64,000 nucleotides of DNA from Caldilineaceae bacterium (GCA_026645575.1 JAPKMW010000036.1:1-64000); one strand, 5' to 3'; shown: positions 18,368 to 27,588, counted from the stretch's first letter. Notes: generated from the sequence alone by a model not told the origin. Made by a program: numbers and translations.

Positions 18368-21300
18368 ATGTTACGACGGTTATTTCATGCGCTGATTGTG
18401 CTCAGTTTGTTGCTGACAACATTCACGCCAACGCTGGGGCTGCCGGCGCTGGCACAGGAGGAGATTCCAGAACCCTTCTGTGGGGATTTGGCTGAGGAGG
18501 ATTGTGATCTGTTGCGGGCGTCTAACGACGCCATGTTGCAATTGGAGAGCTATAGCACGAACATCACCTATCGGCTGGTCTTCCATGATCTGCCGGAAGT
18601 GCCGGTGCCGCAATCAGAGACGGTGCTGCGGGTGGAGGGACAGTATGCTTTTGACGAGCCGGCGCGTCAGGCCATGCGCACCTTTGCGGTCATCAGTCGC
18701 GCCGAGCCGATGGCGGCGATGGAGAAGATTGGCGAGTCGCCGGAACTGCTGCTCGACTTGTATAAGGGCATGACGGCTAACCTCTTCATTACGCTGGATC
18801 TGACCAAAGATTGGACGGACTTTTTGCAGACCGAGGGGGATCTGGCGTGGCCGTTAGAAACGACGGTGGAAGTGCGGCTGGTGGATGGCGTCCTCTACTT
18901 TGACATCCATGAACTCAAGCCGCTGATCCCGGAATTGGCCGAATTTGACGATTGGGTGGCGATTGAGGTGGTCAAGAGCTTAGAAGAGTTGATCGACAGC
19001 GGCGCCCTACGTGAGCTTTCAGCCCAGGTTGCGTCCAGCACGACTGGCCGTTCGGTGCAGGGGCTGGACCCAGCCATGGTCGGCGTGATGACCAGTATGC
19101 GGTCGGTCTTTGGTCGCCCGGACGTGTTGGAAGAATTTATGACCATCACGCGCGGCGATGATGTCGAACTGGATGAGCAGGCGGGCGCACAATTCACCAC
19201 CGATTTTGCCGTGTTGGATTTTCTCGTGAGCAAAGAATTTCGCGAATTGCTCCAACAAGTGATCGAAGTGGCGGCGGCGAGTGAAGGTGACGAGAGTGCG
19301 GCCAGAGAGATGACCCAGGCCGTCGATGTCTTCTGGCTGGTGGCGCCCATGATCTTCCGCGATCTGGAGATCTCCGGCAGCGCAACGATTGGCGTTGATG
19401 ACAACTATCAACACGCCGGTTCGACGCTCTTTCACTGGGATCTTACCGCCCTGGTGCAGATTCTTCAACAATTTGACGCCATCCCGCCCGACGAAACCAG
19501 CGATAACATCTATATTGACTTTGTCACCGAAACGGAAAATGGCGCCTTTAACGAAGCGATTACCGTCGAATCGCCGAGCGATGCACAGATTGTGCCACTC
19601 GACACGCTGGGACAAACCTTCGACCAAACGGCAGTCATTGAGCCTGAGCCGCAGAGCGACCCCCAACCTGATCCACAGGGGAGCGATGATGACGCTGTCG
19701 GTTATTATGAAGCCGGCGTCGAACAGTACGAAGCCGGCGACCTGGAAGGGGCGCTCGACAGTCTGAACAATGCCATTATCCGTGATTCAGCATACACCGA
19801 CGCCTATTATCAGCGCGGTCTGGTGCATGAAGGGCTGGGCAACTGGGAAGAGGCGATCAAGGATTACGACCAGGTCTTGGATCTCGACCCCGAACGGAGC
19901 GAGGTCTACCCGGCCCGCGCCCGCGCCTATGCCGGGCTAGAGGAGTTAGAGCAAGCGTTGGCTGATTATAGCGCCGCGCTGGAACAGAACCCAGACGACG
20001 CTACCATCTACTTTGAACGGGGCAAGCTCTATAAGCAGCAAGAGGAGTATGACAAAGCACTGGCCGACTTTGGTCGCGCCTTTGAACATGATCCAACCAA
20101 TGCCGAAGCCATTGCCCAACAAGCCGATATTCATGTCATTCAAGGCAATTACGAACAGGGCGTAATCGATGCCACCACAGCCTTAGAGATCAACCCGGAT
20201 TACGATTGGGCCTATGCCGTGCGCGCCAATGCCTATAGCCAGTTGGGCGAGTATGAGAAGGCCATTGACGACTTTAACGTCGCCATTGACCTGATCCCCG
20301 ATTATGAATGGGCCATTGCCCAACGGGCCAATGCACACCTGGCGCTGGGCAACTATGAGGAAGCCATTATCGACGCCACCACTGCCCTGGAGTTAAACGC
20401 GGATTCGGATTGGTCGTATGCCATTCGCGGCTCAGCCTATCGCCGTAGTGAACAGTACGAAGCCGCCATTGACGATCTGAGTGAGGCCATTGACATCAAC
20501 GGCGACTATGCCTATGCTTTTTATGAACGCGGCTTGGCTCACGCCGCCCTGTTCGAGACCGACGACGCCCTGGCCGATTACGACCAAGCGTTGGAAATCG
20601 ACCCGGAGTACCTTGAGGTCTATATCAGCCGTGGGTTGGCCCGTCAGGATGCCGGCGACCTAGAAGGCGCGTTGGCCGACTATGACCTGGCGCTCGACAT
20701 TGATCCCGACTATGCCGACGCTTACAACAATCGCGGCATCGTCTATGAGGAGATGGGCGAAGATCAATACGCCATTGTCAACTACAGTGCAGCCATTCAG
20801 CGCGAACCCGAATTTGCGCTCTTCTACCGCAATCGCGCCGGCGTCTACCGGCGGTTAGCCCAGACCGATCGCGCCCTGGCCGATTATACCAGCGCCATCG
20901 ACCTCGACCCCAACGACGCCATTGCCTACAACGGGCGAGCCATTCTCTATGAGGATTTGGCAGAGTGGGATAAGGCTATCGATGATTACACCAGCGCCAT
21001 TGACCTCGACCCGCAAGAGCCGATCTACTACCAGAACCGGGGCGCCCTCTACAAAGCGCAAGAGGATTATGAGGCGGCGATTGACGACTACACCAGCGCC
21101 ATTGACCTCGACCCCGCCGACGCCGAATCCTACAACTATCGGGGTATTGCCTATGAAGACCTGGAACGCTACGAAGAGGCAATTGCCGATTTTGATGAGG
21201 CGATTGCGCTCGACAGCGAATATGCCGCCGCCTACAACAATCGCGCCGTCGCCTACGAAGGCTTAGAACAGTATGAAGACGCCCTGGCCGACTACACTGC

Positions 21301-21946
21301 TGCCATCGAGCTTGACCCCGAAGATGCGCTCTATTACAGCAACCGCGGCGGCGTCAACCGCACGTTGGGCGACTATGAAGCCGCTGTCGATGATTACACC
21401 CAAGCCATCGCCCTCGATTCCACCGACATTGACAGCTACTACTATCGCGGCGATTCCCGTTTGCAACTGGAAGATTACCGGGGCGCCCTGCGTGACTTTG
21501 ATCGCGTCCTTGATCTCAATCCCCAAGATGCTGACGCCTACTACGGTCGCGGCCAGGTCTATTATGCCCAAGGCGATCTGGAAACTGCCGTTGAAAACTA
21601 TCTGGAGGCTATTGCGATTGATGACGAATATGCCTCGGTCTATAACAGCCTTTGCTGGAGCTACTCGCTGCTAGAACAGCCGGAAGAAGCGCTGCCCCAC
21701 TGTGAAGACGCCATTGCCCTTGACCCCGACCCCAACTACTATGACAGTCGTGGTCTAGCCCTGGCCCTGCTAGGCGACACAGAAGCCGCCATCGCCGATT
21801 TCCAACTCTTTATTGATGAGATCGGTGCGCTGGATGATGAAGAGTGGGCGCCCTATGTTGAAAAACGCGAAGCCTGGGTGGAAGCGCTGCAGGACGGCGA
21901 AAACCCCTTCACGGCGGAGGTGTTGGAAGAGTTGCGGACAGAGTGA
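18368..21946 (+). CDS. Secreted giant TPR-repeat protein
   Basis: 1192 aa from ATG 18368 (GGAAACTAGGC upstream); an upstream frame to 18290 translates repeat DNA. A signal peptide (basic RR, hydrophobic core, ALAQ cleavage) is followed by a roughly 380-residue domain I cannot assign. An acidic Pro/Gln hinge (about residue 430) leads to about 20-21 tandem 34-residue TPR units up to the C-terminus, each with the A-I-x-D-Y or A-L-x-D-Y/F and N-R-G-x-x-Y pattern. Long TPR solenoids act as scaffolds. The protein is strongly acidic. Its stop is embedded in a GTGACA repeat and it converges on the RAM-domain gene. Function unknown. Confidence 0.85.
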   Translation: MLRRLFHALIVLSLLLTTFTPTLGLPALAQEEIPEPFCGDLAEEDCDLLRASNDAMLQLESYSTNITYRLVFHDLPEVPVPQSETVLRVEGQYAFDEPARQAMRTFAVISRAEPMAAMEKIGESPELLLDLYKGMTANLFITLDLTKDWTDFLQTEGDLAWPLETTVEVRLVDGVLYFDIHELKPLIPELAEFDDWVAIEVVKSLEELIDSGALRELSAQVASSTTGRSVQGLDPAMVGVMTSMRSVFGRPDVLEEFMTITRGDDVELDEQAGAQFTTDFAVLDFLVSKEFRELLQQVIEVAAASEGDESAAREMTQAVDVFWLVAPMIFRDLEISGSATIGVDDNYQHAGSTLFHWDLTALVQILQQFDAIPPDETSDNIYIDFVTETENGAFNEAITVESPSDAQIVPLDTLGQTFDQTAVIEPEPQSDPQPDPQGSDDDAVGYYEAGVEQYEAGDLEGALDSLNNAIIRDSAYTDAYYQRGLVHEGLGNWEEAIKDYDQVLDLDPERSEVYPARARAYAGLEELEQALADYSAALEQNPDDATIYFERGKLYKQQEEYDKALADFGRAFEHDPTNAEAIAQQADIHVIQGNYEQGVIDATTALEINPDYDWAYAVRANAYSQLGEYEKAIDDFNVAIDLIPDYEWAIAQRANAHLALGNYEEAIIDATTALELNADSDWSYAIRGSAYRRSEQYEAAIDDLSEAIDINGDYAYAFYERGLAHAALFETDDALADYDQALEIDPEYLEVYISRGLARQDAGDLEGALADYDLALDIDPDYADAYNNRGIVYEEMGEDQYAIVNYSAAIQREPEFALFYRNRAGVYRRLAQTDRALADYTSAIDLDPNDAIAYNGRAILYEDLAEWDKAIDDYTSAIDLDPQEPIYYQNRGALYKAQEDYEAAIDDYTSAIDLDPADAESYNYRGIAYEDLERYEEAIADFDEAIALDSEYAAAYNNRAVAYEGLEQYEDALADYTAAIELDPEDALYYSNRGGVNRTLGDYEAAVDDYTQAIALDSTDIDSYYYRGDSRLQLEDYRGALRDFDRVLDLNPQDADAYYGRGQVYYAQGDLETAVENYLEAIAIDDEYASVYNSLCWSYSLLEQPEEALPHCEDAIALDPDPNYYDSRGLALALLGDTEAAIADFQLFIDEIGALDDEEWAPYVEKREAWVEALQDGENPFTAEVLEELRTE

Positions 21947-22025
21947 CAGGATGACAAGGTGACAGGTGAGGGGGTGACAGAATCACATTTACCTTGTCAC
22001 CCCCTCACCTTGTCATTTGTCATTG
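21943..22025. repeat. GTGACAAGG-type inverted array between convergent stops (family 3)
   Basis: Left part reads GTGACAGGATGACAAGGTGA with further units, and the right part is CCTTGTCACCCCCTCACC followed by TTGTCA units, so the whole folds as a long imperfect hairpin. The TGA stop of each flanking gene is the first TGACA of its side. Probable bidirectional terminator. Confidence 0.8.
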
Positions 22026-22673
22026 TTTGAGACTATGCCGGAAGAACATTTCACACAGTGAAACAATATCTTCTGGGCTGGCCATCCAGCGCCAGTCGAG
22101 AACCGTTTCCATTTCGGTGTCGATGACGCCGGGGGTGGTGCGCACCCAGCTCATAATGTAGCCGGTGAGGGCGGACATGTTTTTGCCCAGCAAGAAGAGC
22201 ATGAGATCGTCATCTTCGCTGTGGTAGCAATTGAGCAGCCAAACCCGACGCACTTCCGGGTGGGGCGGCAGATCGAGCAACGCCTGGAAGCACTTGCGAT
22301 CCATCCCCGGCTGCACATCGATCATCACCATTGCCGCCACCATCTGGCTGCTAGGGCTGACTTCCATCTCTAATTCTAAAAGCGCATCAATATCAGCTCG
22401 TCCGCTAAAGCTGAGAATGGTGCGGGTCTCGCGCACATATTCCACGCTGCGCACCACATCCAACATAAAATCATTGAACTCGGCCAGGTCGTTGGCCAGG
22501 CAGACAAAACGCAAGTCAGCCCGTTGACGGAGCCAGTTGACCCACAGCGGCGACACCCCGCGCGAGCGATAGCGTTGCAAATTGCGCAACAGTTGTTCGC
22601 GGGCGATCTCATCTTTTCCACTCACAATATCGGCATCGACAAAGGCCAACGCCGGTCGCGATAAACCCTGCAC
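22020..22673 (-). CDS. Protein with two Lrp/AsnC-type RAM ligand-binding domains, no DNA-binding domain
   Basis: 217 aa. Two similar segments carry the RAM pattern: residues about 55-90 (VCLANDLAEFNDFMLDVVRS then V-x-x-T-x-T-I) and about 160-200 (LGKNMSALTGYIMSWVRTTPGV then T-E-M-E-T). A hydrophobic strand MVAAMVMIDVQPGM, typical of stand-alone AsnC ligand domains, begins the second copy. There is no helix-turn-helix, so it may be a small-molecule sensor or partner of a regulator. Start ATG 22673 lies just inside family-1 repeat DNA upstream. The assignment is by pattern only. Confidence 0.6.
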   Translation of the reverse strand: MQGLSRPALAFVDADIVSGKDEIAREQLLRNLQRYRSRGVSPLWVNWLRQRADLRFVCLANDLAEFNDFMLDVVRSVEYVRETRTILSFSGRADIDALLELEMEVSPSSQMVAAMVMIDVQPGMDRKCFQALLDLPPHPEVRRVWLLNCYHSEDDDLMLFLLGKNMSALTGYIMSWVRTTPGVIDTEMETVLDWRWMASPEDIVSLCEMFFRHSLKQ

Positions 22674-23218
22674 GGCTCATTCTCCCCATCACACAACAAC
22701 AACGGATTCTTCGCTCAAGGGATAATCCAGTAGTCCGCAGCCGTGTCGTCCCTTACAAGGGCAAGCGCGTAGTCCAGCATCAGGTAATTGCGATCACGGC
22801 GTTGCGGGCTACTGATTATCCTGTAGTCACAACATGAATGTTCACACGAATGTTCGGATTATAACAGCATGGGGCAGCAAGCCGAAATCGGGGCATGGCT
22901 ATACAGGAAACAGAAATTTCAATAAAATCTTATTATACCCGTAACTAAGTACCACTTCTCACGTCAAATAGCATATACGCTCACACCCAGAATTGACACA
23001 AACCGATATTCTGGTGACAATAACAATCCAATAAAGCGAATACTTACTGACAAATTTGTAATAAACAGTGTAAAGCGTAGGGAAGTTGTCGAGCAACCAT
23101 CGTTTCATAGCGTGAGTATTCGGATCAAAATTTTGCTATAGTTGTCTGGGCAACGGCTTATCCATGTTTACCTCTGTCACGCGCAGCCGGACGGTCAGCT
23201 ATAGAGTGAGCGAATTGT
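22674..23218. other. 545-base intergenic region
   Basis: Contains the family-1 palindrome at 22720-22821, then from about 22850 an AT-rich stretch without good reading frames. It is presumably the promoter region for the gene at 23219 and the divergent RAM gene. I see no RNA gene or riboswitch in it. Confidence 0.5.
22720..22821. repeat. Palindromic element, family 1 (copy 2)
   Basis: GGATAATCCAGTAGTCCGCA at 22720-22739 is the near-inverse of TTGCGGGCTACTGATTATCC at 22802-22821. The reverse complement shares its termini and the internal CTGGACTACGCG with 1-79. Confidence 0.7.
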
Positions 23219-24616
23219 TTGAGGTGGATCTTGTTTGCCTATCACTTACCGGAGGGATTACCGGCCGGCAGCCGTACTGTTTGGAGTCGCCTATCATTGC
23301 AACCCCTGAGTACAGGGCCATTGACGCCCTTTAGTTATAGTCTCATGGATGAAGTTGCCAAGAGCGCCTGGTATCGCTACTTTGACGAACTGGGCTTTGA
23401 TCCCATGCCGCGCGCCCGCACACTACGCCAGCATGAGGGGCGCGCCTACCTGAATTTAACGCTTTCGGCACAGCGCGATGCTGAACAGGCAGCCGTGGAG
23501 CCACTGACTCTGCTCGTGAATCATCAACCATTTCCCCTGGCAAAATGGGAAAAACCAGGCTTGCTGGCTAGTATCAAGGTGGGGCGAAGTCGAAAAAAAA
23601 TAGAACAATTACTGGAAAGCTATCGTCAACAAATTGATGCGGTGACGCAAAAGGCCGCCGCTTGGTATGGCAAAACGCAGGAACTGCGCTGGACACAAGC
23701 CGATATTCTGCAAATTATGGAAGAAGTGGAACGGGTGAGCATTCCTAGCTTTACGCTCTTTTTGGCCGCCCGCCATAACTTGGAATTACTTTGCAATCGC
23801 TTACTCTGGGCGGCGCAAGAGCGGCAACCGTTCCCCGCCAACGGCGTGTTGCTCCAGCAAGCATTGTCTACCGTTGACGGCACGGTGGAAACATCTATGT
23901 GTGAGGATGTGCAGGGGCTGGTGCGTACCGCGGCTGGAGATCAGGCGACAATTCACTGGCTACGCACTGGAGACTATGACAACTGGCAAATAACCTTACC
24001 CAGCCGAGCGTTGGCGGCGGGTGTCACAAGCTTTCTGCAAAGCTATGGGCAACGGGCGCTCGATGATGGCGAAATGAGTCAAGCCCGGTGGGAGGAAGCG
24101 CCAACATTGCTCTTTGGTATGCTGAGCGACGCCATGCAAAGCCCACCCGCGACGAACATAGCCAAAGCCGACGCGGAGCCGTTGCTCAATGCGGTTGCTC
24201 CTGAACAACGCAAAGTAGTGCAACAACAAGTGCAACAGGCGCGCCAATTGTTGCTGCTACAAAGTCAGGCCGTTCATGCCTTTGCCTATATTCTAGCCGG
24301 CACGCGCCGCTGGGCCTTGGCTGCCGCCAAAGAAGCGCAGGGGGATCAACGCTTGTTACAGGCCGATGATGTCTTCTTCTTTCAACTGGAAGAAGTGAAA
24401 CAGATGATGACTGGCGAATGGAATATCAGTTCCCGCCAGACCATCCGCACAACTTGCGAGGAGCGCAAAGCAGCCTACGCGCGTTGGCAAGCGAATGGGG
24501 CGCCGCCGGCGCTGATTGGTGATGTAGCAGCACAGGAACCGTCAGTAGCGACGACCCCGCAAGCCGGCAGCACAACGGCTGCGCGTTTCTGGAAAAAATT
24601 GCACCTTTCCGTTTAG
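23219..24616 (+). CDS. PEP-synthase/rifampicin-phosphotransferase-like middle region, lacking ATP-grasp and phospho-His domains
   Basis: 465 aa. Start uncertain: TTG 23219, or TTG 23231. The layout matches the linker region of PEP-utilising enzymes: PLTPFSYSLMDEVA near residue 40, REWE-like helices, FLQSYGQRALDDGEMSQARW (about residue 265) and ADDVFFFQLEEVKQM (about residue 380), then ALIGDV, which in full enzymes leads into the swivelling phospho-histidine domain. Here the protein ends about 40 residues later without that domain, and no ATP-grasp domain precedes it. It may be a stand-alone, non-catalytic paralogue or a gene remnant; the frame is intact, which favours a working protein. Confidence 0.65.
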   Translation: MRWILFAYHLPEGLPAGSRTVWSRLSLQPLSTGPLTPFSYSLMDEVAKSAWYRYFDELGFDPMPRARTLRQHEGRAYLNLTLSAQRDAEQAAVEPLTLLVNHQPFPLAKWEKPGLLASIKVGRSRKKIEQLLESYRQQIDAVTQKAAAWYGKTQELRWTQADILQIMEEVERVSIPSFTLFLAARHNLELLCNRLLWAAQERQPFPANGVLLQQALSTVDGTVETSMCEDVQGLVRTAAGDQATIHWLRTGDYDNWQITLPSRALAAGVTSFLQSYGQRALDDGEMSQARWEEAPTLLFGMLSDAMQSPPATNIAKADAEPLLNAVAPEQRKVVQQQVQQARQLLLLQSQAVHAFAYILAGTRRWALAAAKEAQGDQRLLQADDVFFFQLEEVKQMMTGEWNISSRQTIRTTCEERKAAYARWQANGAPPALIGDVAAQEPSVATTPQAGSTTAARFWKKLHLSV

Positions 24617-24675
24617 ATCGGTTAGGACTTATGCACGGAAGGATAAGAGTAGGTGCATAAGTTTTATCTGTAATG

Positions 24676-24733
24676 GTAACTACGCCGTCCGCTCCTAGCC
24701 AGTCACGGACTGGCTAGGAGCGGCATAGTTACC
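24676..24733. repeat. Palindromic element, family 5 (copy 2)
   Basis: Near-perfect 58-base hairpin: GGTAACTACGCCG...CGCTCCTAGCCAGTC, loop ACG, then the mirrored GACTGGCTAGGAGCGGC and ATAGTTACC. It may terminate transcription of the upstream gene. Related to 13612-13698. Confidence 0.8.
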
Positions 24734-24903
24734 TGTAGGGAAAGTATCAGGGGTTGGCGTCAGGGTATAGTTTTGTTGGTCGCCCGCATTGTTACCAGAG
24801 TGAAGCTCCCGATTTATTGATAAAGTTTTGTTGAAATTTTGGGCTTAGTCTGATGGCGTCTAGAACCCTTCCATTGCAGACAACATCGGAAAAGGAGGAA
24901 GCG

Positions 24904-26010
24904 GTGAACAATCACTGGGAATTACTGGCAACAACAATTGCACGAGTATCAGAATTAGATGGGCCACTCATGGAGATGGTGGCCGGCCAGCAGCAACAAC
25001 TGACCAAGCCGACCAATGCGTTGGGCCAGCTTGAAAAGTTGAGCATTCGCCTGGCCGGTATTACCCACCAAATGGAACCGCCCTTGCGACCGCGCACGGT
25101 GATCATTTGCGCCGGCGATCATGGCGTCACCATTGAAGGCGTCAGCGCCTATCCGTCGGAAGTGACCACCCAAATGGTCTACAATTTTCTGGCCGGCGGC
25201 GCCGCGATCAATGTCCTGGCGCGCCAGTTTGATGTCAACGTGGTCGTTCTTGATGTAGGGGTGAAAGGTGACCTGCCGGCTCATCCGCGTCTGCGCAACA
25301 TGAAGGTGCGTCCCGGCACCGCCAACATGGCCCAAGGCCCCGCCATGAACCGCAGTGAAGCGGTGGCCGCCATCGAAGCGGGCATCCGTGTGGCGCAAGA
25401 AGAGATTGCCGCCGGCGCTAATGTGCTGCTCACCGGCGACATGGGTATTGGCAACACCACCCCCAGCGCAGCGATTACCGCCTTGGTGACTGGGTTGCCG
25501 GTTTCACAAGTGACGGGGATGGGCACCGGTGTGGGACTAGCCGGCTGGCGGCGCAAATGCGAAGTGATCGAAGGCGCACTGGCGCTCCACCTGCCCGATC
25601 CTCATGACCCGATTGATATTCTCTGCAAAGTGGGCGGACTGGAAATCGGCGCCATTGCCGGGGTGATCATCGCCGGCGCGGCCGCGCGCGTCCCCGTGGT
25701 CATTGATGGCATCATCTCCACTGCCGGCGCGGCCATTGCCGTGTTGCTCTGTCCGGCCGTGAAATCTTTTATGATCGCCGGCCATCGCGGGCTGGAGCCG
25801 GGTCACGCCGCCTTGCTGGATCACCTGGATCTCACGCCCATTCTGGATCTCGACTTAGCCATAGGCGAAGGCGCCGGCGCCGTCTTGTCGTTGCCCATTA
25901 TGGAGGCGGCGGTTAAGACCCTCAACGAAATGGCGACCTTTGAAGGCGCTCAGATTGCCCGTGCGCGCAGCAATGAAGCCAGTTGGTTTGCTGAAATGCT
26001 GGTGGGGTAA
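24904..26010 (+). CDS. cobT: Nicotinate-nucleotide--dimethylbenzimidazole phosphoribosyltransferase
   Basis: 368 aa from GTG 24904, preceded by AAAGGAGGAAGC; an ATG at 24853 is in frame but lacks such a site. Family signatures: TKPTNALGQLEKLSIRLAG near the N-terminus, CAGDHGVTIEGVSAYPS, GDMGIGNTTPSAA and the C-terminal catalytic Glu region AIGEGAGAVLSLPIMEAA. CobT makes alpha-ribazole phosphate for the lower ligand of cobalamin. It stands alone here: no other cob genes and no recognisable cobalamin riboswitch upstream. It may serve salvage of cobinamide or remodelling. Confidence 0.95.
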   Translation: MNNHWELLATTIARVSELDGPLMEMVAGQQQQLTKPTNALGQLEKLSIRLAGITHQMEPPLRPRTVIICAGDHGVTIEGVSAYPSEVTTQMVYNFLAGGAAINVLARQFDVNVVVLDVGVKGDLPAHPRLRNMKVRPGTANMAQGPAMNRSEAVAAIEAGIRVAQEEIAAGANVLLTGDMGIGNTTPSAAITALVTGLPVSQVTGMGTGVGLAGWRRKCEVIEGALALHLPDPHDPIDILCKVGGLEIGAIAGVIIAGAAARVPVVIDGIISTAGAAIAVLLCPAVKSFMIAGHRGLEPGHAALLDHLDLTPILDLDLAIGEGAGAVLSLPIMEAAVKTLNEMATFEGAQIARARSNEASWFAEMLVG

Positions 26011-26123
26011 GCTAAAGCGTTTGGTTCTCTATCGTGCTACGTGATTCGTGATTATTGCTACCTTACTGGGTGATGACACGAATTACGCAGCATGGATAGC
26101 CAACTCGATAAAGCTGGGTAGGC

Positions 26124-26414
26124 CTAATAATGAAAACGCGCCTGTAAAAAATCGACCTGCGTCTGTTGGACACGATAAACCATGCGATGTTCTTCTGTGA
26201 TGCGCCGCGACCAAATGCCAGAACCTAGGTACTTAAGTGGTTCCGGTTTTCCTATGCCCTGAAAGGGGTCACGTAGTACAGCCTCAACCAGCGCAAGAAC
26301 GCGTAATGCGATGCGCCGATCAGTCTCTACCCAAAAACGCAGATCTTCACGGAACTCAGGATGAAATACAGCGGAACGCTCATCAGGAGCAACACTATTT
26401 TTATTCTTCTTCAC
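26124..26414 (-). CDS. yoeB: YoeB/Txe-family toxin (mRNA interferase)
   Basis: 96 aa from GTG 26414, with GAGG nine bases upstream. The conserved core begins at FHPEFREDLRFWVETDRR and ends PLKYLGSGIWSRRITEEHRMVYRV then QARFHY, matching YoeB, where Glu, Arg and the C-terminal His/Tyr form the ribosome-dependent RNase site. The core is about 84 residues as in the family; some N-terminal residues may be untranslated. It overlaps the antitoxin 3' end by a few codons, as usual for this pair. Confidence 0.88.
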   Translation of the reverse strand: MKKNKNSVAPDERSAVFHPEFREDLRFWVETDRRIALRVLALVEAVLRDPFQGIGKPEPLKYLGSGIWSRRITEEHRMVYRVQQTQVDFLQARFHY

Positions 26415-26688
26415 CCAAGCCAACCTCATGCCGTAATTCTTCGATTGATTGCGGCTGCACAATCTGTTTGGATGATCGCGCCAAAGCAGTCAACAACCGT
26501 TCTGCATTTTTAGGAGAACGTAAGAGATGAGCCGTCTCCAACAAACTTGATAACTCATCCGCAGCAATCATCGCTACATCTTCTGAACCACGCCGTTGAA
26601 TAATGACAATCTCACGGTTATTGACAACCTCATCTAATAAAGTAGCCAACTGTGTACGCGCTTGTGTATAAGTTGTTTGTAAAGCCAT
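26401..26688 (-). CDS. yefM: YefM/Phd-family antitoxin
   Basis: 95 aa. The N-terminal Phd/YefM DNA-binding fold is seen in TYTQARTQLATLLDEVVNN and IVIIQRRGSEDVAMIAADELSSLLET; the C-terminal half is the toxin-binding tail, ending in acidic EVGLGEEE. ATG 26688 follows GAGGAG. Transcription starts from the intergenic region upstream, where a TGTACA palindrome is present. It forms an operon with the YoeB-like toxin. Confidence 0.9.
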   Translation of the reverse strand: MALQTTYTQARTQLATLLDEVVNNREIVIIQRRGSEDVAMIAADELSSLLETAHLLRSPKNAERLLTALARSSKQIVQPQSIEELRHEVGLGEEE

Positions 26689-26708
26689 AAATGACTCCTC
26701 TCATTATA

Positions 26709-26727
26709 TGTACAGAAGTACTGTACA
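26709..26727. promoter_or_regulatory. YefM operator-like palindrome
   Basis: Perfect inverted repeat TGTACAG-AAGTA-CTGTACA, 20 bases before the antitoxin start. TGTACA cores are the known YefM-YoeB operator motif in E. coli, so autoregulation here is likely. Confidence 0.65.
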
Positions 26728-26844
26728 ACAAACATTGCATTTTGTCAAGGAGTTTGTCGAACTTTCTACCCATAGCTTACTTGTATGATACAATTTCCAT
26801 CGCATTTACATAACTTCCAATCATCAAAATCTCAAGGATAGATC

Positions 26845-27588
26845 TTGTTACGATATACCGTAAGCAGACAATGGTGGCGCCGTACGCTGATGCTGCTGAG
26901 TGTTCTGCTAATTCTCATAGTCATTCTTTTGCTCTTCCGCTACTGGCGACCGGCAGCTACACCCCAGTTACTCCGCCTGCGCGCCTGGTTTAACGACCCT
27001 GCCGCCCATGCCCACTGGGCCGTCAACGCCGGGGAACGCTGCGGTGATGCTTTGATGCTCATCCCCACCAGTGGTTATGTCGGCTTTGGCTGGGACGACA
27101 GCTTCCGCCCCGGTCATCGCCATTCGGGATTGGACATCTTTAGCCCCGACGGCGCCGTCAATGTCACCCCGATCGTTGCGGCCTATGATGGTTATTTGAC
27201 GCGCGAAGCCGACTGGAAAAGCACGGTCATCCTGCGCCACCCCGATTTTCCCGCTGTGCCGGACGCCGATCTCGCCGCCGACGAACAAATCTGGACCTAC
27301 TACACCCACATGGCTTCCCGCGACGGCAGCCAATCCTTTGTCGCGGCGACCTTTCCCCCCGGCACGCACGAAGTTTTTGTCAAAGCCGGCGACCTCTTGG
27401 GCTACCAGGGCAACTGGGGGGGCAGCCAATGGCAATTCACCGGCCTCCATCTCCACTTCTCCGTCGTCAAAGCCAACGCCGACGGCAGCTACGCCGACGA
27501 ACGCGAGATCACCAACACCTATGACCCCATTCCCTTTCTTGGCCTGACGCAAACGGCGGAGGGGATTTGGGTGTGCGGGGGAGAATGA
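26845..27588 (+). CDS. M23-family peptidase (LytM-type) with N-terminal membrane anchor
   Basis: 247 aa from TTG 26845 (AAGGA seven bases upstream). An N-terminal basic WWRR and one TM helix (residues about 14-32) suggest an anchored or exported protein. The M23 zinc site is present: HSGLD (first His and Asp), YYTHMA and HLHFSV (second H-x-H). All metal ligands are there, so activity as a peptidoglycan endopeptidase is plausible. The final TGA is the start of a GTGACAAGG repeat array. It converges on the flavin oxidoreductase gene. Confidence 0.85.
   Translation: MLRYTVSRQWWRRTLMLLSVLLILIVILLLFRYWRPAATPQLLRLRAWFNDPAAHAHWAVNAGERCGDALMLIPTSGYVGFGWDDSFRPGHRHSGLDIFSPDGAVNVTPIVAAYDGYLTREADWKSTVILRHPDFPAVPDADLAADEQIWTYYTHMASRDGSQSFVAATFPPGTHEVFVKAGDLLGYQGNWGGSQWQFTGLHLHFSVVKANADGSYADEREITNTYDPIPFLGLTQTAEGIWVCGGE

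Noticed and set aside
24617..24903. Cobalamin riboswitch before cobT
   Set aside because: I looked for a B12 box and multi-stem fold; only the family-5 hairpin is present.
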